Shown here piece after piece: positions 15,277 to 23,759 of a DNA stretch of 36,814 nt. Every line of letters begins with the position of its first letter. Position 1 is the first letter of the stretch. The stretch covers positions 1 through 36,814 of the forward strand of contig JAQTTZ010000031.1 of assembly GCA_028710485.1 (NCBI GenBank). The letters run 5' to 3'. This stretch comes from Bacteriovorax sp. GTDB taxonomy: Bacteria > Bdellovibrionota > Bacteriovoracia > Bacteriovoracales > Bacteriovoracaceae. The notes under the pieces were generated by a model. It did not search any database, was not told the DNA's origin, and worked only from the letters and a program-made list of their open reading frames with translations. The position numbers were made by a program, and so were the translations under genes.

Positions 15277-15840
15277 ATGAATTCAGAAAAACGTCTCGTC
15301 ATTTACTACTCAAATTCTGGTTACACTAAAAAACTCGCAAAAGAAATTTCTAGAAATCTTAATTGTGACATCGAAGAAATCAAAACACCTGTCTCCTATG
15401 CTGGATTTTTTGGTTATCAACGAGCACTGCTTCAAGCAATATTTAAACGCGTGCCAAAAATAAAAAAGCTCAAACATAATCCTGCTGATTATGATCTCGT
15501 CATTGTGGGTGGCCCCGTCTGGGGAGGGGCTGTTTCGGGACCGATCAGATCATTCCTCGCCGAGTATAGAGATAATCTCAAAGATGTGGCTTTTTTCTTA
15601 ACTCAAGGTGGTCAATATGGAAGAGGTAAAGTTTTTGAGCAGATGGAACAAGTTAGTGGAAAAAATCCCATGGCCTATCTTGCGGTAACAGATAAAGAGT
15701 TAAGTAATGGAGTATTTAGAGAAAGGATTTTATATTTTCTCTCAGAACTCCAAGAACAGACTCCCACAATGGTAAGTAAAAGAGTCCCAAAGCAAACGCG
15801 CCAAACTGCTTCAACAAGGCTGTCGACACGACCGACTTAA
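15277..15840 (+). CDS. Flavodoxin family protein
   Basis: The 187-residue flavodoxin-like protein has the FMN phosphate loop YYSNSGYTKKLA at the N-terminus. Later come the isoalloxazine-side loops VGGPVWGGAVS and LTQGGQYGRG, which follow the family's usual order. The C-terminal 30 residues are basic, Thr/Arg-rich and look disordered. The frame opens at a TTG at 15253, but GGAGG lies 5 nt before the ATG at 15277, so I use that start. Members act as electron carriers or NADPH-dependent reductases, and no partner reductase is visible here. It forms a likely operon with the gene at 14919. Confidence 0.85.
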   Translation: MNSEKRLVIYYSNSGYTKKLAKEISRNLNCDIEEIKTPVSYAGFFGYQRALLQAIFKRVPKIKKLKHNPADYDLVIVGGPVWGGAVSGPIRSFLAEYRDNLKDVAFFLTQGGQYGRGKVFEQMEQVSGKNPMAYLAVTDKELSNGVFRERILYFLSELQEQTPTMVSKRVPKQTRQTASTRLSTRPT

Positions 15841-15857
15841 TTTTAATTAATGAATGA

Positions 15858-15890
15858 TTTGAACCTACATCCTAAAGATGCAGGTTCAAA
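15858..15890. terminator. Hairpin between convergent genes
   Basis: TTTGAACCTACATC and GATGCAGGTTCAAA form a 14-bp stem with one mismatch (a G-U pair on the minus strand) and loop CTAAA. It sits between the stops of the flavodoxin-like and DJ-1/PfpI genes. Flanking T-runs are poor. Confidence 0.55.
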
Positions 15891-15900
15891 ATATTGTCAT

Positions 15901-16740
15901 CTACAAATCAGCAGTATGCTCTTCTGGGATAAATTTATCTTTAGGCGATTCAGTAAATCTTTCAGTTTTTCTATCGGCAATCGCTTTAACGACAGCTTTA
16001 GCCAACTCAAGGTCAGACGCGGGATTTTGTCCGGTAATGAGCTCTCGATCACGTACAACAAACGGTTTAAAAACTGAAGCATTTTCCACAAAACCACCGG
16101 CAAGAGTGAGAGCATCGGCCACATAGAATTGAACTTCACCTTGCATTTCTTTTTCTGAAATTTTTTCTTCGTCGTCAGAAAAAACCGTCATATTATAACC
16201 AGCATATTGCCAATTTTTTGCGACTTCTCGTGCAGCCGTCCTATTGCCTTCCACCAATGCTCTTCTGTATTCCTGGGCCCTTGGAAGGGCTGCAAGAGCG
16301 GCCACTGGTCCATGACAAAGAAAAGCTGTTATTTTTTTTTCTTTATGAAAATCGCGAAGGAGCTTTCCCAAATCTGGATCTTGCATTAGATCGTTCATAG
16401 GTGCGTGTCCACCGGGAACAAAAACAGCAACATAATCTTTTGAATTTTTAGCCGCTTCTTTCAAAGTTTGAGGCTTTTGCATACTGGGATGAGTAACCAC
16501 AAACTTGGTAGCAGCTTTGAGCCTGGCTTCATCATTGTCAAACAAAGCTATATTATTAGACTTCTCATCCAACACCGGTTTTTTTCCATTAGGAGTGGCA
16601 ACCACAACGGCGTAACCTGCATTAATAAAATATTGAGCAGGAACGGCAAGTTCATCCAGATAGTATCCAGTTGGAATTTTTTTATTTCCTTTTAACTCGA
16701 GAGTGTCTGTGCTTGAAGCTACGATAAGAATCTTTTTCAT
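15901..16740 (-). CDS. DJ-1/PfpI family protein (HchA-like)
   Basis: The 279-residue protein has a class I glutamine-amidotransferase-like fold. The nucleophile is the Cys in AFLCHGPVA, preceded by the VFVPGGHAPMNDL loop with the conserved Gly-Gly-His. The N-terminus MKKILIVASS and GYYLDELAVPAQYF place it near the larger HchA/glyoxalase III type rather than short PfpI proteases. Such proteins are reported as glyoxalases, deglycases or chaperones, and the precise activity is debated. AAGGAG precedes the ATG. With the nearby gloA, it suggests local capacity to handle reactive carbonyls. Confidence 0.88.
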   Translation of the reverse strand: MKKILIVASSTDTLELKGNKKIPTGYYLDELAVPAQYFINAGYAVVVATPNGKKPVLDEKSNNIALFDNDEARLKAATKFVVTHPSMQKPQTLKEAAKNSKDYVAVFVPGGHAPMNDLMQDPDLGKLLRDFHKEKKITAFLCHGPVAALAALPRAQEYRRALVEGNRTAAREVAKNWQYAGYNMTVFSDDEEKISEKEMQGEVQFYVADALTLAGGFVENASVFKPFVVRDRELITGQNPASDLELAKAVVKAIADRKTERFTESPKDKFIPEEHTADL

Positions 16741-16900
16741 AATTTTCTCCTTAAGTTACTAGAACAGATAAGTCTTATGAAATTTAATTGAAAGTAGGAG
16801 TTCATTACAACTTTATTTGTTCTTAATTTTTAAATTAAAATAAATATATATTTATTTTGAATTGAAAAAGATAATTCTCTGGAGTATTTTTATTTATAAC

Positions 16901-17389
16901 TTATAACGAATTTTTAATTTTTTCTATTTTTTCTATCTCATTACCTTTATTTTTAACAATCTTAACGGCGATATGATGAACTTCATCACGATTAAGCTCG
17001 GGTAATATTTTACTAGTCATGAGTATTTCGCTTCTATGATGTTTTGCCATCATTTCCAAATACATTTTATCAAATTCTTTTCCAGATCTATTTTGAAGCT
17101 CCCCCAATTTTTGAATATTATTACCGCTCTTAGTAACAATAACATCCGAATATATTGTCGATCTCAGTTTATCTATTTTTTTTAGTTCTTTCGTTTGCTC
17201 TTTAATATTTCTCTTAGCGATTTTTTCAATTTCTTTATTTTTTGATTTATTTAATGCCAATTTAGACATTTCAATTCCATTCTCATGATACTGGCTAATT
17301 TTTTCTAAATATCCGGCCTCCGTCATTCTATTGGCGTATAGCGAGGTCGAGGTCAGGATGATGCTTATTAAAAGTAAAATTTTTTTCAT
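16901..17389 (-). CDS. DUF305-like exported protein
   Basis: The 162-residue preprotein has a signal peptide (about residues 1-19). Two helical repeats follow: YLEKISQYHENGIEMSKLAL then IAKRNIKEQTKELKKI, and YLEMMAKHHRSEILMTSKIL then IAVKIVKNKGNEIEKI. The MxxHH and late EI..M/I pattern is typical of DUF305, a four-helix ferritin-like family found near metal-resistance genes. The second copy keeps HH while the first has YH. GGGGGA lies before the ATG. Metal binding is possible but not shown. The gene appears monocistronic. Confidence 0.8.
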   Translation of the reverse strand: MKKILLLISIILTSTSLYANRMTEAGYLEKISQYHENGIEMSKLALNKSKNKEIEKIAKRNIKEQTKELKKIDKLRSTIYSDVIVTKSGNNIQKLGELQNRSGKEFDKMYLEMMAKHHRSEILMTSKILPELNRDEVHHIAVKIVKNKGNEIEKIEKIKNSL

Positions 17390-17520
17390 ATTTATCCCCC
17401 AACTTCAATCTTGACAACTTTCTAAAAAGCTAGCAAGGCGGGTTGCATATTTCAATCTTTGATATATTTATTTTTAATATGCTTCTAGCCTCTTAATCTC
17501 TTTTATTAGAGAATATTATT

Positions 17521-18294
17521 ATGAGAAAAGTTTTAGTCTTCCAGCATGTTGCCCATAAAATTTTAGGGACCTTGAACCCAACGTTAAAAGAGCATGGTCT
17601 TCGAATTCGTTATGTGAATTTCGAGCGAAATCCTGATGAAGCACCTTCCCTAGAAAAATATCACGGATTGATTGTTCTAGGCGGACATATGGGAGTTTAT
17701 GAAGCTGAAATTTACAAGCATATTAAAATCGAAATGCAACTCATTGAAGAGGCACTGAAAAAGAATATTCCCATTTTGGGTATTTGCTTGGGAGCACAAA
17801 TGTTGGCCCATGTCCTAGGGGCAGATGTTCGACAAAGCGCTAAAAAAGAAATTGGCTGGTATGATCTAAATCTAACTGATCAAGGTCTTAATGATCCAGT
17901 TTTGTCCCACTTCCAAAAAACTGAAAAAGTATTTCAGCTCCATGGCGATACATTTGAAATTCCAAAGTCGGCCATTCACCTTGCCTCCTCCGAACTTTTT
18001 CCAGGTCAGGCCTTTAGGTATGGAGAAAAAGTGTACGGACTGCAATGCCACCTAGAGGTAGATCAGGCGATGATCCATCGCTGGTTGGATAATAAGAGAA
18101 ACCAACACGAGATTGCCAATTCAAATGGAAAATTTTCCGTAGCGCAAATCAGACTTGAAACTGAACAATATATTTCTCACTCAATGGACTTGAGTCGACA
18201 AACCTTTTCAAGATTTATTGAACTTTTCACTCTAAGGGAAAGACCGATACTTCTGGGTTCTGATGAAGGTGGTAAGTCATCCAAGCATCGTTGA
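17521..18294 (+). CDS. Class I glutamine amidotransferase-like protein
   Basis: The 257-residue protein has the GATase1 fold of the GuaA N-terminal type. The nucleophile C89 is in GICLGAQMLA, and H177 and E179 are in LQCHLEV, completing the triad. LIVLGGHMGVYE is the oxyanion-hole glycine loop. No synthetase domain is attached. Stand-alone members include gamma-glutamyl hydrolases of small molecules and proteins usually annotated GMP synthase-like amidotransferase. The substrate is unknown. The ribosome site is weak (AGAGAA). The C-terminal 20 residues are polar and probably flexible. It converges on a lipoprotein gene 17 nt away. Confidence 0.88.
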   Translation: MRKVLVFQHVAHKILGTLNPTLKEHGLRIRYVNFERNPDEAPSLEKYHGLIVLGGHMGVYEAEIYKHIKIEMQLIEEALKKNIPILGICLGAQMLAHVLGADVRQSAKKEIGWYDLNLTDQGLNDPVLSHFQKTEKVFQLHGDTFEIPKSAIHLASSELFPGQAFRYGEKVYGLQCHLEVDQAMIHRWLDNKRNQHEIANSNGKFSVAQIRLETEQYISHSMDLSRQTFSRFIELFTLRERPILLGSDEGGKSSKHR

Positions 18295-18311
18295 TAAGTC
18301 AAGAACAAGAG

Positions 18312-18779
18312 CTACCAATAATAATTATGTCTCATCATGAAGGAATTGTAGAGAAATTCTCTATCGCGTACCTCTTTAAGAGGATCAATAATTTTTCGTG
18401 CATCATCAAATGATTTAAAATCTAAATCCATTCTTTTTTTACTAAGTTTTTTAATTTTTTTTCTGAGTATAGCAACTTCTCTTTCATTAACCTTTGGTTC
18501 TAGAACTGTTTTTATCAAAACCATTTTGGCCTTATTAATTTCTTCATTCAACGCCTTTGACTCTGCCATTGTTTTATCTTGAAGTGATAAGAGATCTTTT
18601 TTTTGTAGTTTTGATAAAGTTTCAGACTGCAGAATATAATTTTTAGCGTTTTCTGCTAAATCTGATTGCTTTACGACAGTTTCACTTTGAATTTCTTTTT
18701 CAATTTTTTTCTCGGCTAATTTTTGAGTGGTGCATGAAGATAGGAATATAAAGGCCATTAAAGTGATTATTTTTTTCAT
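18312..18779 (-). CDS. Helical lipoprotein
   Basis: The 155-residue precursor has lipobox FLSSC (C16), so lipid attachment is expected. The mature part is nearly all charged helix with heptad-like leucines (LQKKDLLSLQDKTMAE, then LRKKIKKLSKKRMDLDF). It ends MMRHNYYW. The arrangement of an LxxxQ-type helix, a long hairpin and a second helix recalls periplasmic Spy/CpxP-like or metal-sensor proteins, but the similarity is structural impression only. It is alone on its strand here and converges on the amidotransferase gene. Confidence 0.75.
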   Translation of the reverse strand: MKKIITLMAFIFLSSCTTQKLAEKKIEKEIQSETVVKQSDLAENAKNYILQSETLSKLQKKDLLSLQDKTMAESKALNEEINKAKMVLIKTVLEPKVNEREVAILRKKIKKLSKKRMDLDFKSFDDARKIIDPLKEVRDREFLYNSFMMRHNYYW

Positions 18780-18973
18780 GATTTACCTTTTGAACTGCAA
18801 ATAAGCCAAAAATAAAGTTTATATCCGGGTATTATTCTTTGACAGGGTAAAAGACATTCATAATTACTATAGGTGGTATTTTAGTTAATAACCTCATGAG
18901 TGAATTCACCGCATATTGGGTTCCCTCCCATAATGGATTAAAATTAGGATTGCTGTCAAACCAAGGAGTCTCC

Positions 18974-19399
18974 ATGTCTTCAATCCAACCTTATCTCATG
19001 TTCCCGGGGAATTGCGAGGAAGCTATAAAATTCTATTGTGATGTCTTCGGAGGAGAAATTAAATCATCTATAAAATATAAAGATGGTCCGATGGATGTTC
19101 CAGAAATCTGGAAAGAGAAAATTATGCACGCTACTTTTATTATTCGAGGTGATCAATTAATGGCTTCCGATAGTTTCCCAGGCAACGAACCGGTAAAAGG
19201 AAATAACATCAACCTCTCAGTTGGTTTCGATACAAAGAGTCGGCCGGATGAAGCATTCAATAAGCTAGCTAAAGGTGGAAGAATAATGATGCCTCTAGAA
19301 AATACGTTTTGGGGTGCTCGTTATGGTCAACTGGTTGATCACTATGGAGTGAGCTGGATGTTTACTCAAGAATTAGAAAAACCAAAGAAGTCTCATTAG
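18974..19399 (+). CDS. PhnB-like VOC-fold protein
   Basis: The 141-residue protein belongs to the PhnB/glyoxalase-like VOC group. MSSIQPYLMFPGNCEEAIKF is the usual opening. It continues YCDVFGGEI, HATFIIRGDQLMASDS and WGARYGQLVDHYGVSWMF, the last being diagnostic. The frame is open from 18896, but AAGGAG sits directly before the ATG at 18974 and homologues start at this MSSIQPY, so I use it. Members often carry old labels such as 3-demethylubiquinone methyltransferase, which the fold does not support. The substrate is unknown. A weak dyad, but no clear terminator, follows. Confidence 0.85.
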   Translation: MSSIQPYLMFPGNCEEAIKFYCDVFGGEIKSSIKYKDGPMDVPEIWKEKIMHATFIIRGDQLMASDSFPGNEPVKGNNINLSVGFDTKSRPDEAFNKLAKGGRIMMPLENTFWGARYGQLVDHYGVSWMFTQELEKPKKSH

Positions 19400-19443
19400 A
19401 CACTATTTAATCAATGACGTACAAGCTGACGTGTCCCTAAGGC

Positions 19444-19854
19444 CTATATCTTATAATTTGCTATAATATATTGCCAAATGGCATTCAATTCAATCATATC
19501 CTGTTTTAATTCCCTTACTTTTTTGCTTGTATCTTTTGGATGGACCTTCTCAATCTCTTGAAGTTTATCAACACATTTATTATAAGCAATTTTCAGATCA
19601 ACAATTCTGTATTTAAATTTTTTCTTTTCAGCTTTATTATTTATTTGAGAAAGAGTTTTATCAATATCAATTTTTTTCAATTTATCAGCATAATCTCGCA
19701 ACAAGCTGGCTTCATTCCCGGCCCAAGAGACGGTGAGAGGGACAGGCTTTAGGATAATCTCTTTTTCAAAATTTTTCCTTGAACAAGAAGTTAAATTTAT
19801 TAAAAGAATAAATGACAAGGCAAACTTTAGCAGTATTTGGCTATTTGCTTTCAT
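19444..19854 (-). CDS. Small lipoprotein whose start overlaps the preceding gene
   Basis: The 136-residue precursor has a hydrophobic segment (ILLKFALSFILLINLTSC) ending in lipobox LTSC, then a mature helical, lysine-rich domain (LLRDYADKLKKIDIDK and IDLKQDMIELNAIW-like helices). The longest frame reaches 19941, but that part overlaps the upstream gene and has no ribosome site. The signal sequence begins at ATG 19854, which I use. This ATG lies 14 nt inside the end of the upstream gene, so translation is probably coupled. A Trp-containing end (IWQYIIANYKI) closes the protein. The family is not recognised. Confidence 0.65.
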   Translation of the reverse strand: MKANSQILLKFALSFILLINLTSCSRKNFEKEIILKPVPLTVSWAGNEASLLRDYADKLKKIDIDKTLSQINNKAEKKKFKYRIVDLKIAYNKCVDKLQEIEKVHPKDTSKKVRELKQDMIELNAIWQYIIANYKI

Positions 19855-20047
19855 TGATATCTGCATTGACACGATCAAGATTTTCTTTTTCAACCTGATA
19901 TAAGCCATAAATAATTTCTCTATTGTCTTCTTCAACAGCACTCTCCTCTGAATCAGCTGTCAGGGGCTTTTTAAGTTCAGACTCCAGTTGTTTTATTCTT
20001 TCTTCGAGTTTTTGACGTTGCTCGATGAGATCTTTTAATTTATCCAT
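19841..20047 (-). CDS. Small coiled-coil protein
   Basis: The 68-residue soluble protein starts as a heptad-patterned coiled coil (LIEQRQKLEERIKQLESELK). A short acidic linker (SEESAVEEDN) and a second helix (YGLYQVEKENLDRVNADI) follow. AAGGGGGA is 7-8 nt before the ATG at 20047, which is preferred over the in-frame ATG at 20077. It overlaps the lipoprotein gene downstream. Together they form a small unit after the pentose phosphate operon, possibly read from its own promoter in 20048-20143. The function is unknown. Confidence 0.65.
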   Translation of the reverse strand: MDKLKDLIEQRQKLEERIKQLESELKKPLTADSEESAVEEDNREIIYGLYQVEKENLDRVNADINESK

Positions 20048-20143
20048 ATTGATTTCCCCCTTCTTGACGATATTCAAAATATAAAGTCATTAATAATATA
20101 TAATTCGTATTATGATGATAGATAGGGATTATAAGTAAACCAT

Positions 20144-20866
20144 TTATGAAACAAAATTGGTAAAAACAGATGCATCTACCAACCAAAATAATTTTCCATT
20201 TATTGGTTGAATCAGTCGAGCAGGAAGTGTCGTTGATGGTTCTTCCTGTGATAAAACTTTTTCCAATATTTTGGATTTTTCTTCATTGGTAACCAAAAAA
20301 ACTATCAGCTGCGCAAGATTGAGAATTGGTAGTGTTACTGTTATTCGCGCAAAATCCTCAGTTTCTTTTTGAACAGCAATAAACCAACGCTCTCTTTCCT
20401 TTAAAGCGGAGGCTTGAGGAAAGAGTGAAGCAATGTGACCATCAACTCCTAATCCAAGAAAAACCAGGTCAAAACTTGGTTTTGAATGGCTAAAATACTT
20501 TCTTAAGGTATTTTCATAAAGAATGGCAGATTTATGAGGATTTTGACTACAAAGTATAGGATGAATTTGATTTGCAGGAATCGCAATATGAGAGAGCAAA
20601 GCTTCGTTGACCATTAAATAATTGCTAAGTGGATCGTTGGAGTCTACACAACGCTCATCTCCCCAAAAAAAATCAACTCGTGACCAATCAACTTGATCCT
20701 TGAAAGGTTCTTCAGCTAGATATTCATATGTACGCCGAGGTGTGGCCCCACCGGAGAGAAGAACATTAAATCGTCCTGAGCGATTAATCGCTTTGTGAAA
20801 TTGCTCAATAAATATTTTAGCAGCAGCAATAGCTAAGGCTTCTTCATTGGGATAACGGACAAGCAC
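20144..20866 (-). CDS. pgl: 6-phosphogluconolactonase
   Basis: Hydrolyses 6-phosphogluconolactone to 6-phosphogluconate, the second step of the oxidative pentose phosphate pathway. The 240-residue protein has the family motifs NVLLSGGATPR, FFWGDERCVDSNDPLSNY and LGLGVDGHIASLFP. The frame opens upstream at 20911 inside zwf, but GGAGG sits 6 nt before a GTG at 20866, giving VLVRYPNEEALA as the natural N-terminus; I use this GTG start. The gene overlaps the end of zwf by 23 nt, so it is the last, translationally linked gene of the tkt-rpiB-gnd-zwf-pgl operon. No terminator hairpin was recognised after it. Confidence 0.94.
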   Translation of the reverse strand: MLVRYPNEEALAIAAAKIFIEQFHKAINRSGRFNVLLSGGATPRRTYEYLAEEPFKDQVDWSRVDFFWGDERCVDSNDPLSNYLMVNEALLSHIAIPANQIHPILCSQNPHKSAILYENTLRKYFSHSKPSFDLVFLGLGVDGHIASLFPQASALKERERWFIAVQKETEDFARITVTLPILNLAQLIVFLVTNEEKSKILEKVLSQEEPSTTLPARLIQPINGKLFWLVDASVFTNFVS

Positions 20867-22322
20867 TTTGTTCCTCCAATGAAGTAGATGTAAGAAGCCA
20901 CTTCCTTCCATCTCTTTCGATTAAATCATCCGAAGCCTTGGGCCCCCAAGATCCTGCCGGATAATTTGGAAAATCTGAGGGAGTCTTTTTTTCCCATTCG
21001 TCTAGTATGACAGTTAGTATCGACCATGCGGCGGTTTCACGATCAGATCTAATAAATAACATTCCATCTCCGTTTATAATATCGAGTAAAAGAGTTTCAT
21101 AGGCCGATGGAAATTTTCCTGGAAAAAATTCATTGTAACAAAATCGCATATCAACAGGTTGCAATTTAAAATGGGTGCCTGGTCGCTTAACCTGAAAGCG
21201 CAGGATTATACTTTCTTCGGGTTGAATTCTAATTATAAGATTATTTGGCACAGACATTTCATGTGTCTTGCCTGGAAATGTTTGGTGAGGGACAGAACGA
21301 AACTGCAAAGAGATTTCCGCGACTTGTTTAGGTAATTTCTTTCCTGCACGTAAATAAAAAGGAACATCCTGCCAGCGCCAGTTATCGACATAAAGTTTTA
21401 AGGCCACAAATGTTTCCGTTTTCGAGTTTGGATCTATTCTTGGTTCTTCTCGGTAACCAATATATTGTCCACGTACTGCAATCTTTGAAACCTGATCTTT
21501 AGCTATAGGTCGAATTGAATGAAGCACATCTATCATTTTATTTTGAAATTCATTTTTTATAAATTCGATAGGTGGCTCCATCGCGATAAGGCAAAGCAAT
21601 TGGAGCAAATGATTTTCAACCATATCCCTAAGAGCTCCGGACTTGTCATAATAATTCCCTCTATTTTCAACTCCTATTTCTTCCGCAACTGTAATTTGGA
21701 CATTATCAATATAATTGCGATTCCAAAGAGGCTCAAAAAGGCTATTTGCAAAACGCAAAGCCAGAATATTTTGTACTGTTTCTTTTCCTAGATAATGATC
21801 AATGCGATAGATTTGTGATTCATCTAATAAACGGGTTAAAGTTTCATTGAGTTTAGATGATGATTCCAAATCTTTCCCAAAAGGTTTTTCGATAACCACT
21901 CTGCTTTCTTTATTTAAGAATAAGTTTGCTTCTCCTAAGTGATTAATTATATTTTCAACTAAAAAAGGAGCTGTCGCTAGATAGAATATATATTTCGGTG
22001 AGTTCTTTAGTTCTACTTGAAGTCGGGTATAAGACTCTGCTTTAAGGAAATCAAGATTTAGATATTTTAAAAATATTGAAAAAGACCGCCAACTCTCTTT
22101 TCCATTACTTTTTCTTTGATGTGAAAATTCATTAATGTTTTCTTTGAGATGTTTGTTAAAATCATCTTGTGTCCACCCTTGATGATCAAGACCTAAAATA
22201 GAAAAATGTTGTGGCAGTTTTTGATCCAGAAAAAGATCATAGAGAGCAGGGATAAGTTTTCGTTTAGTAAGATCTCCTCCAGCTCCGAAAATTACAAATA
22301 TAGTTGGAGATGGCCCAGTCAT
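20844..22322 (-). CDS. zwf: Glucose-6-phosphate 1-dehydrogenase
   Basis: Oxidises glucose-6-phosphate to 6-phosphogluconolactone with reduction of NAD(P). The 492-residue enzyme has the dinucleotide-binding FGAGGDLTKRKL at the N-terminus. The substrate/catalytic peptide RIDHYLGKETVQN follows, then VEKPFG-type VIEKPFGKDL and RWQDVPFYLRAGK. Length is normal for bacterial Zwf. The ATG overlaps the gnd stop (ATGA, 22319-22322), with GGGGGC upstream, which is preferred over a TTG 12 nt earlier. It lies in the pentose phosphate operon between gnd and pgl. Confidence 0.97.
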   Translation of the reverse strand: MTGPSPTIFVIFGAGGDLTKRKLIPALYDLFLDQKLPQHFSILGLDHQGWTQDDFNKHLKENINEFSHQRKSNGKESWRSFSIFLKYLNLDFLKAESYTRLQVELKNSPKYIFYLATAPFLVENIINHLGEANLFLNKESRVVIEKPFGKDLESSSKLNETLTRLLDESQIYRIDHYLGKETVQNILALRFANSLFEPLWNRNYIDNVQITVAEEIGVENRGNYYDKSGALRDMVENHLLQLLCLIAMEPPIEFIKNEFQNKMIDVLHSIRPIAKDQVSKIAVRGQYIGYREEPRIDPNSKTETFVALKLYVDNWRWQDVPFYLRAGKKLPKQVAEISLQFRSVPHQTFPGKTHEMSVPNNLIIRIQPEESIILRFQVKRPGTHFKLQPVDMRFCYNEFFPGKFPSAYETLLLDIINGDGMLFIRSDRETAAWSILTVILDEWEKKTPSDFPNYPAGSWGPKASDDLIERDGRKWLLTSTSLEEQSACPLSQ

Positions 22323-23728
22323 TCTTGCCCCCAATTTTTATGAAAGACGCCAACTTCGTCGATCCTTTCATAAGTGTGCGCCCCAAAATAATCTCGCTGG
22401 GCCTGAATTAGATTAGCAGGTAGCCACTCACTTCGATAACCGTCATAATACGAAAGAGATGCCATAAAAGCAGGAAGAGGAATTCCAAACCGGCTTCCTG
22501 CTTCAACGATAGCTCGTAAATCAGCTTGTTTGTTTCTGACCTCTAGATGCAAATGAGAATCCAAAAGTAAATGAGAGAGCTGAGTTGAATGAAATGCTGA
22601 CATAATCGCTTCCAATAAAGCGGCCCTAATAATACATCCGCCTCTCCAGATACGGGCAATGTCTTCAACTTTGAAATCATAACTGTAGGTAACAGATGCT
22701 TTGGTGAGAAGGGCCATTCCTTGAGCAAAAGTGATAATAGAACTTGCATAATAGGCATTGCCAAGTTGTTGTAAAAAAAGTTTGCGATCACCTTTAAATT
22801 TTATTTCAGGCCCATGCAGGTAAAGCCCTGCCATTTTTCGTTCTTCTTTGTGGAGAGAAAGATCACGCATGCTGACGGCAGCATCAATCGTGGGAATAGG
22901 AACTTGTAGCTCCATCGCATCTTGACAGACCCACATTCCCGTTCCCTTTTGTTTTGCTACATCTAAAATAACATCAATCAAACGGTTGTTCGTTTTATCG
23001 TCTTTTTCTAGAAAAATTTTTTCGGTGATTTCTAAGAGATAAGAATTAAATTCCTTTTTATTCCATTCTTTATAAACCTCGTGGCATTCATCGTTGGATA
23101 ACTTGAGAACTTTTTTCATCAAGTGATAAGTTTCGGCCATTAATTGCATGAGTCCATACTCAATTCCGTTATGAACCATCTTCACATAGTGACCAGCAGA
23201 GCCTGGACCTAAATAGCTTACACAAACTTCACCATTTACTTTGGCGGCAATGGCCTCAAGGATGGGACGAATATGCTCGTAAGCTTCAGGGTTTCCTCCG
23301 GGCATTATGCTTGGACCAAATCTAGCACCTTCTTCGCCTCCTGATATACCCATTCCAAAAAAATAAATTCCTTTTTCTTTAAGAGATTTTTCACGATGGT
23401 TGGTATCCTTAAAATGGGAATTTCCAGCATCAATTAACATATCTCCTGGAGACATCAATGATGACATTTCTGCAATAACAGCATCGACGACGGGGGAAGG
23501 AACCAGTAAAAGAATAGCGCGAGGTTGGTGTATATTTTTTAAAAACTCTTCTAAATTATTCGTAGCTTCAATATTAGAATTTTTTGTTGCCATTGCACGT
23601 AGTGCCTCAACTTTATCTTTATCTTTATCCAAACCAATAACTCGGTAACCGTGATCAGCAATATTTAATAAAAGATTACTTCCCATTGTTCCGAGTCCCA
23701 CAATTCCTATTTCATATTTGTTGCTCAT
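22319..23728 (-). CDS. gnd: 6-phosphogluconate dehydrogenase, decarboxylating
   Basis: Converts 6-phosphogluconate to ribulose-5-phosphate and CO2 with NADP reduction. The 469-residue protein has Rossmann motif IVGLGTMGSNLLLNIADHGY at the N-terminus. The substrate loop GISGGEEGARFGPSIMPGG, catalytic-region VKMVHNGIEYG and IARIWRGGCIIR are also present. Length matches the long, homodimeric class found in E. coli. AAGGAG is 10 nt before the ATG. It follows rpiB by 31 nt and overlaps zwf by 4 nt. Confidence 0.97.
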   Translation of the reverse strand: MSNKYEIGIVGLGTMGSNLLLNIADHGYRVIGLDKDKDKVEALRAMATKNSNIEATNNLEEFLKNIHQPRAILLLVPSPVVDAVIAEMSSLMSPGDMLIDAGNSHFKDTNHREKSLKEKGIYFFGMGISGGEEGARFGPSIMPGGNPEAYEHIRPILEAIAAKVNGEVCVSYLGPGSAGHYVKMVHNGIEYGLMQLMAETYHLMKKVLKLSNDECHEVYKEWNKKEFNSYLLEITEKIFLEKDDKTNNRLIDVILDVAKQKGTGMWVCQDAMELQVPIPTIDAAVSMRDLSLHKEERKMAGLYLHGPEIKFKGDRKLFLQQLGNAYYASSIITFAQGMALLTKASVTYSYDFKVEDIARIWRGGCIIRAALLEAIMSAFHSTQLSHLLLDSHLHLEVRNKQADLRAIVEAGSRFGIPLPAFMASLSYYDGYRSEWLPANLIQAQRDYFGAHTYERIDEVGVFHKNWGQE

Positions 23729-23759
23729 AAAAGGCTTACTCCTTCAAGGATACAATGGA

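Noticed and set aside
17411-17439. TTGACA as a -35 box upstream of the amidotransferase gene
   Set aside because: No acceptable -10 sequence occurs 16-18 nt downstream (CAAGGC at 17 nt).
19941-20077. Longer starts for the lipoprotein (19941) and the coiled-coil gene (20077)
   Set aside because: The first would run inside another gene and push the signal sequence away from the N-terminus. The second lacks a ribosome site, while AAGGGGGA precedes the ATG at 20047.
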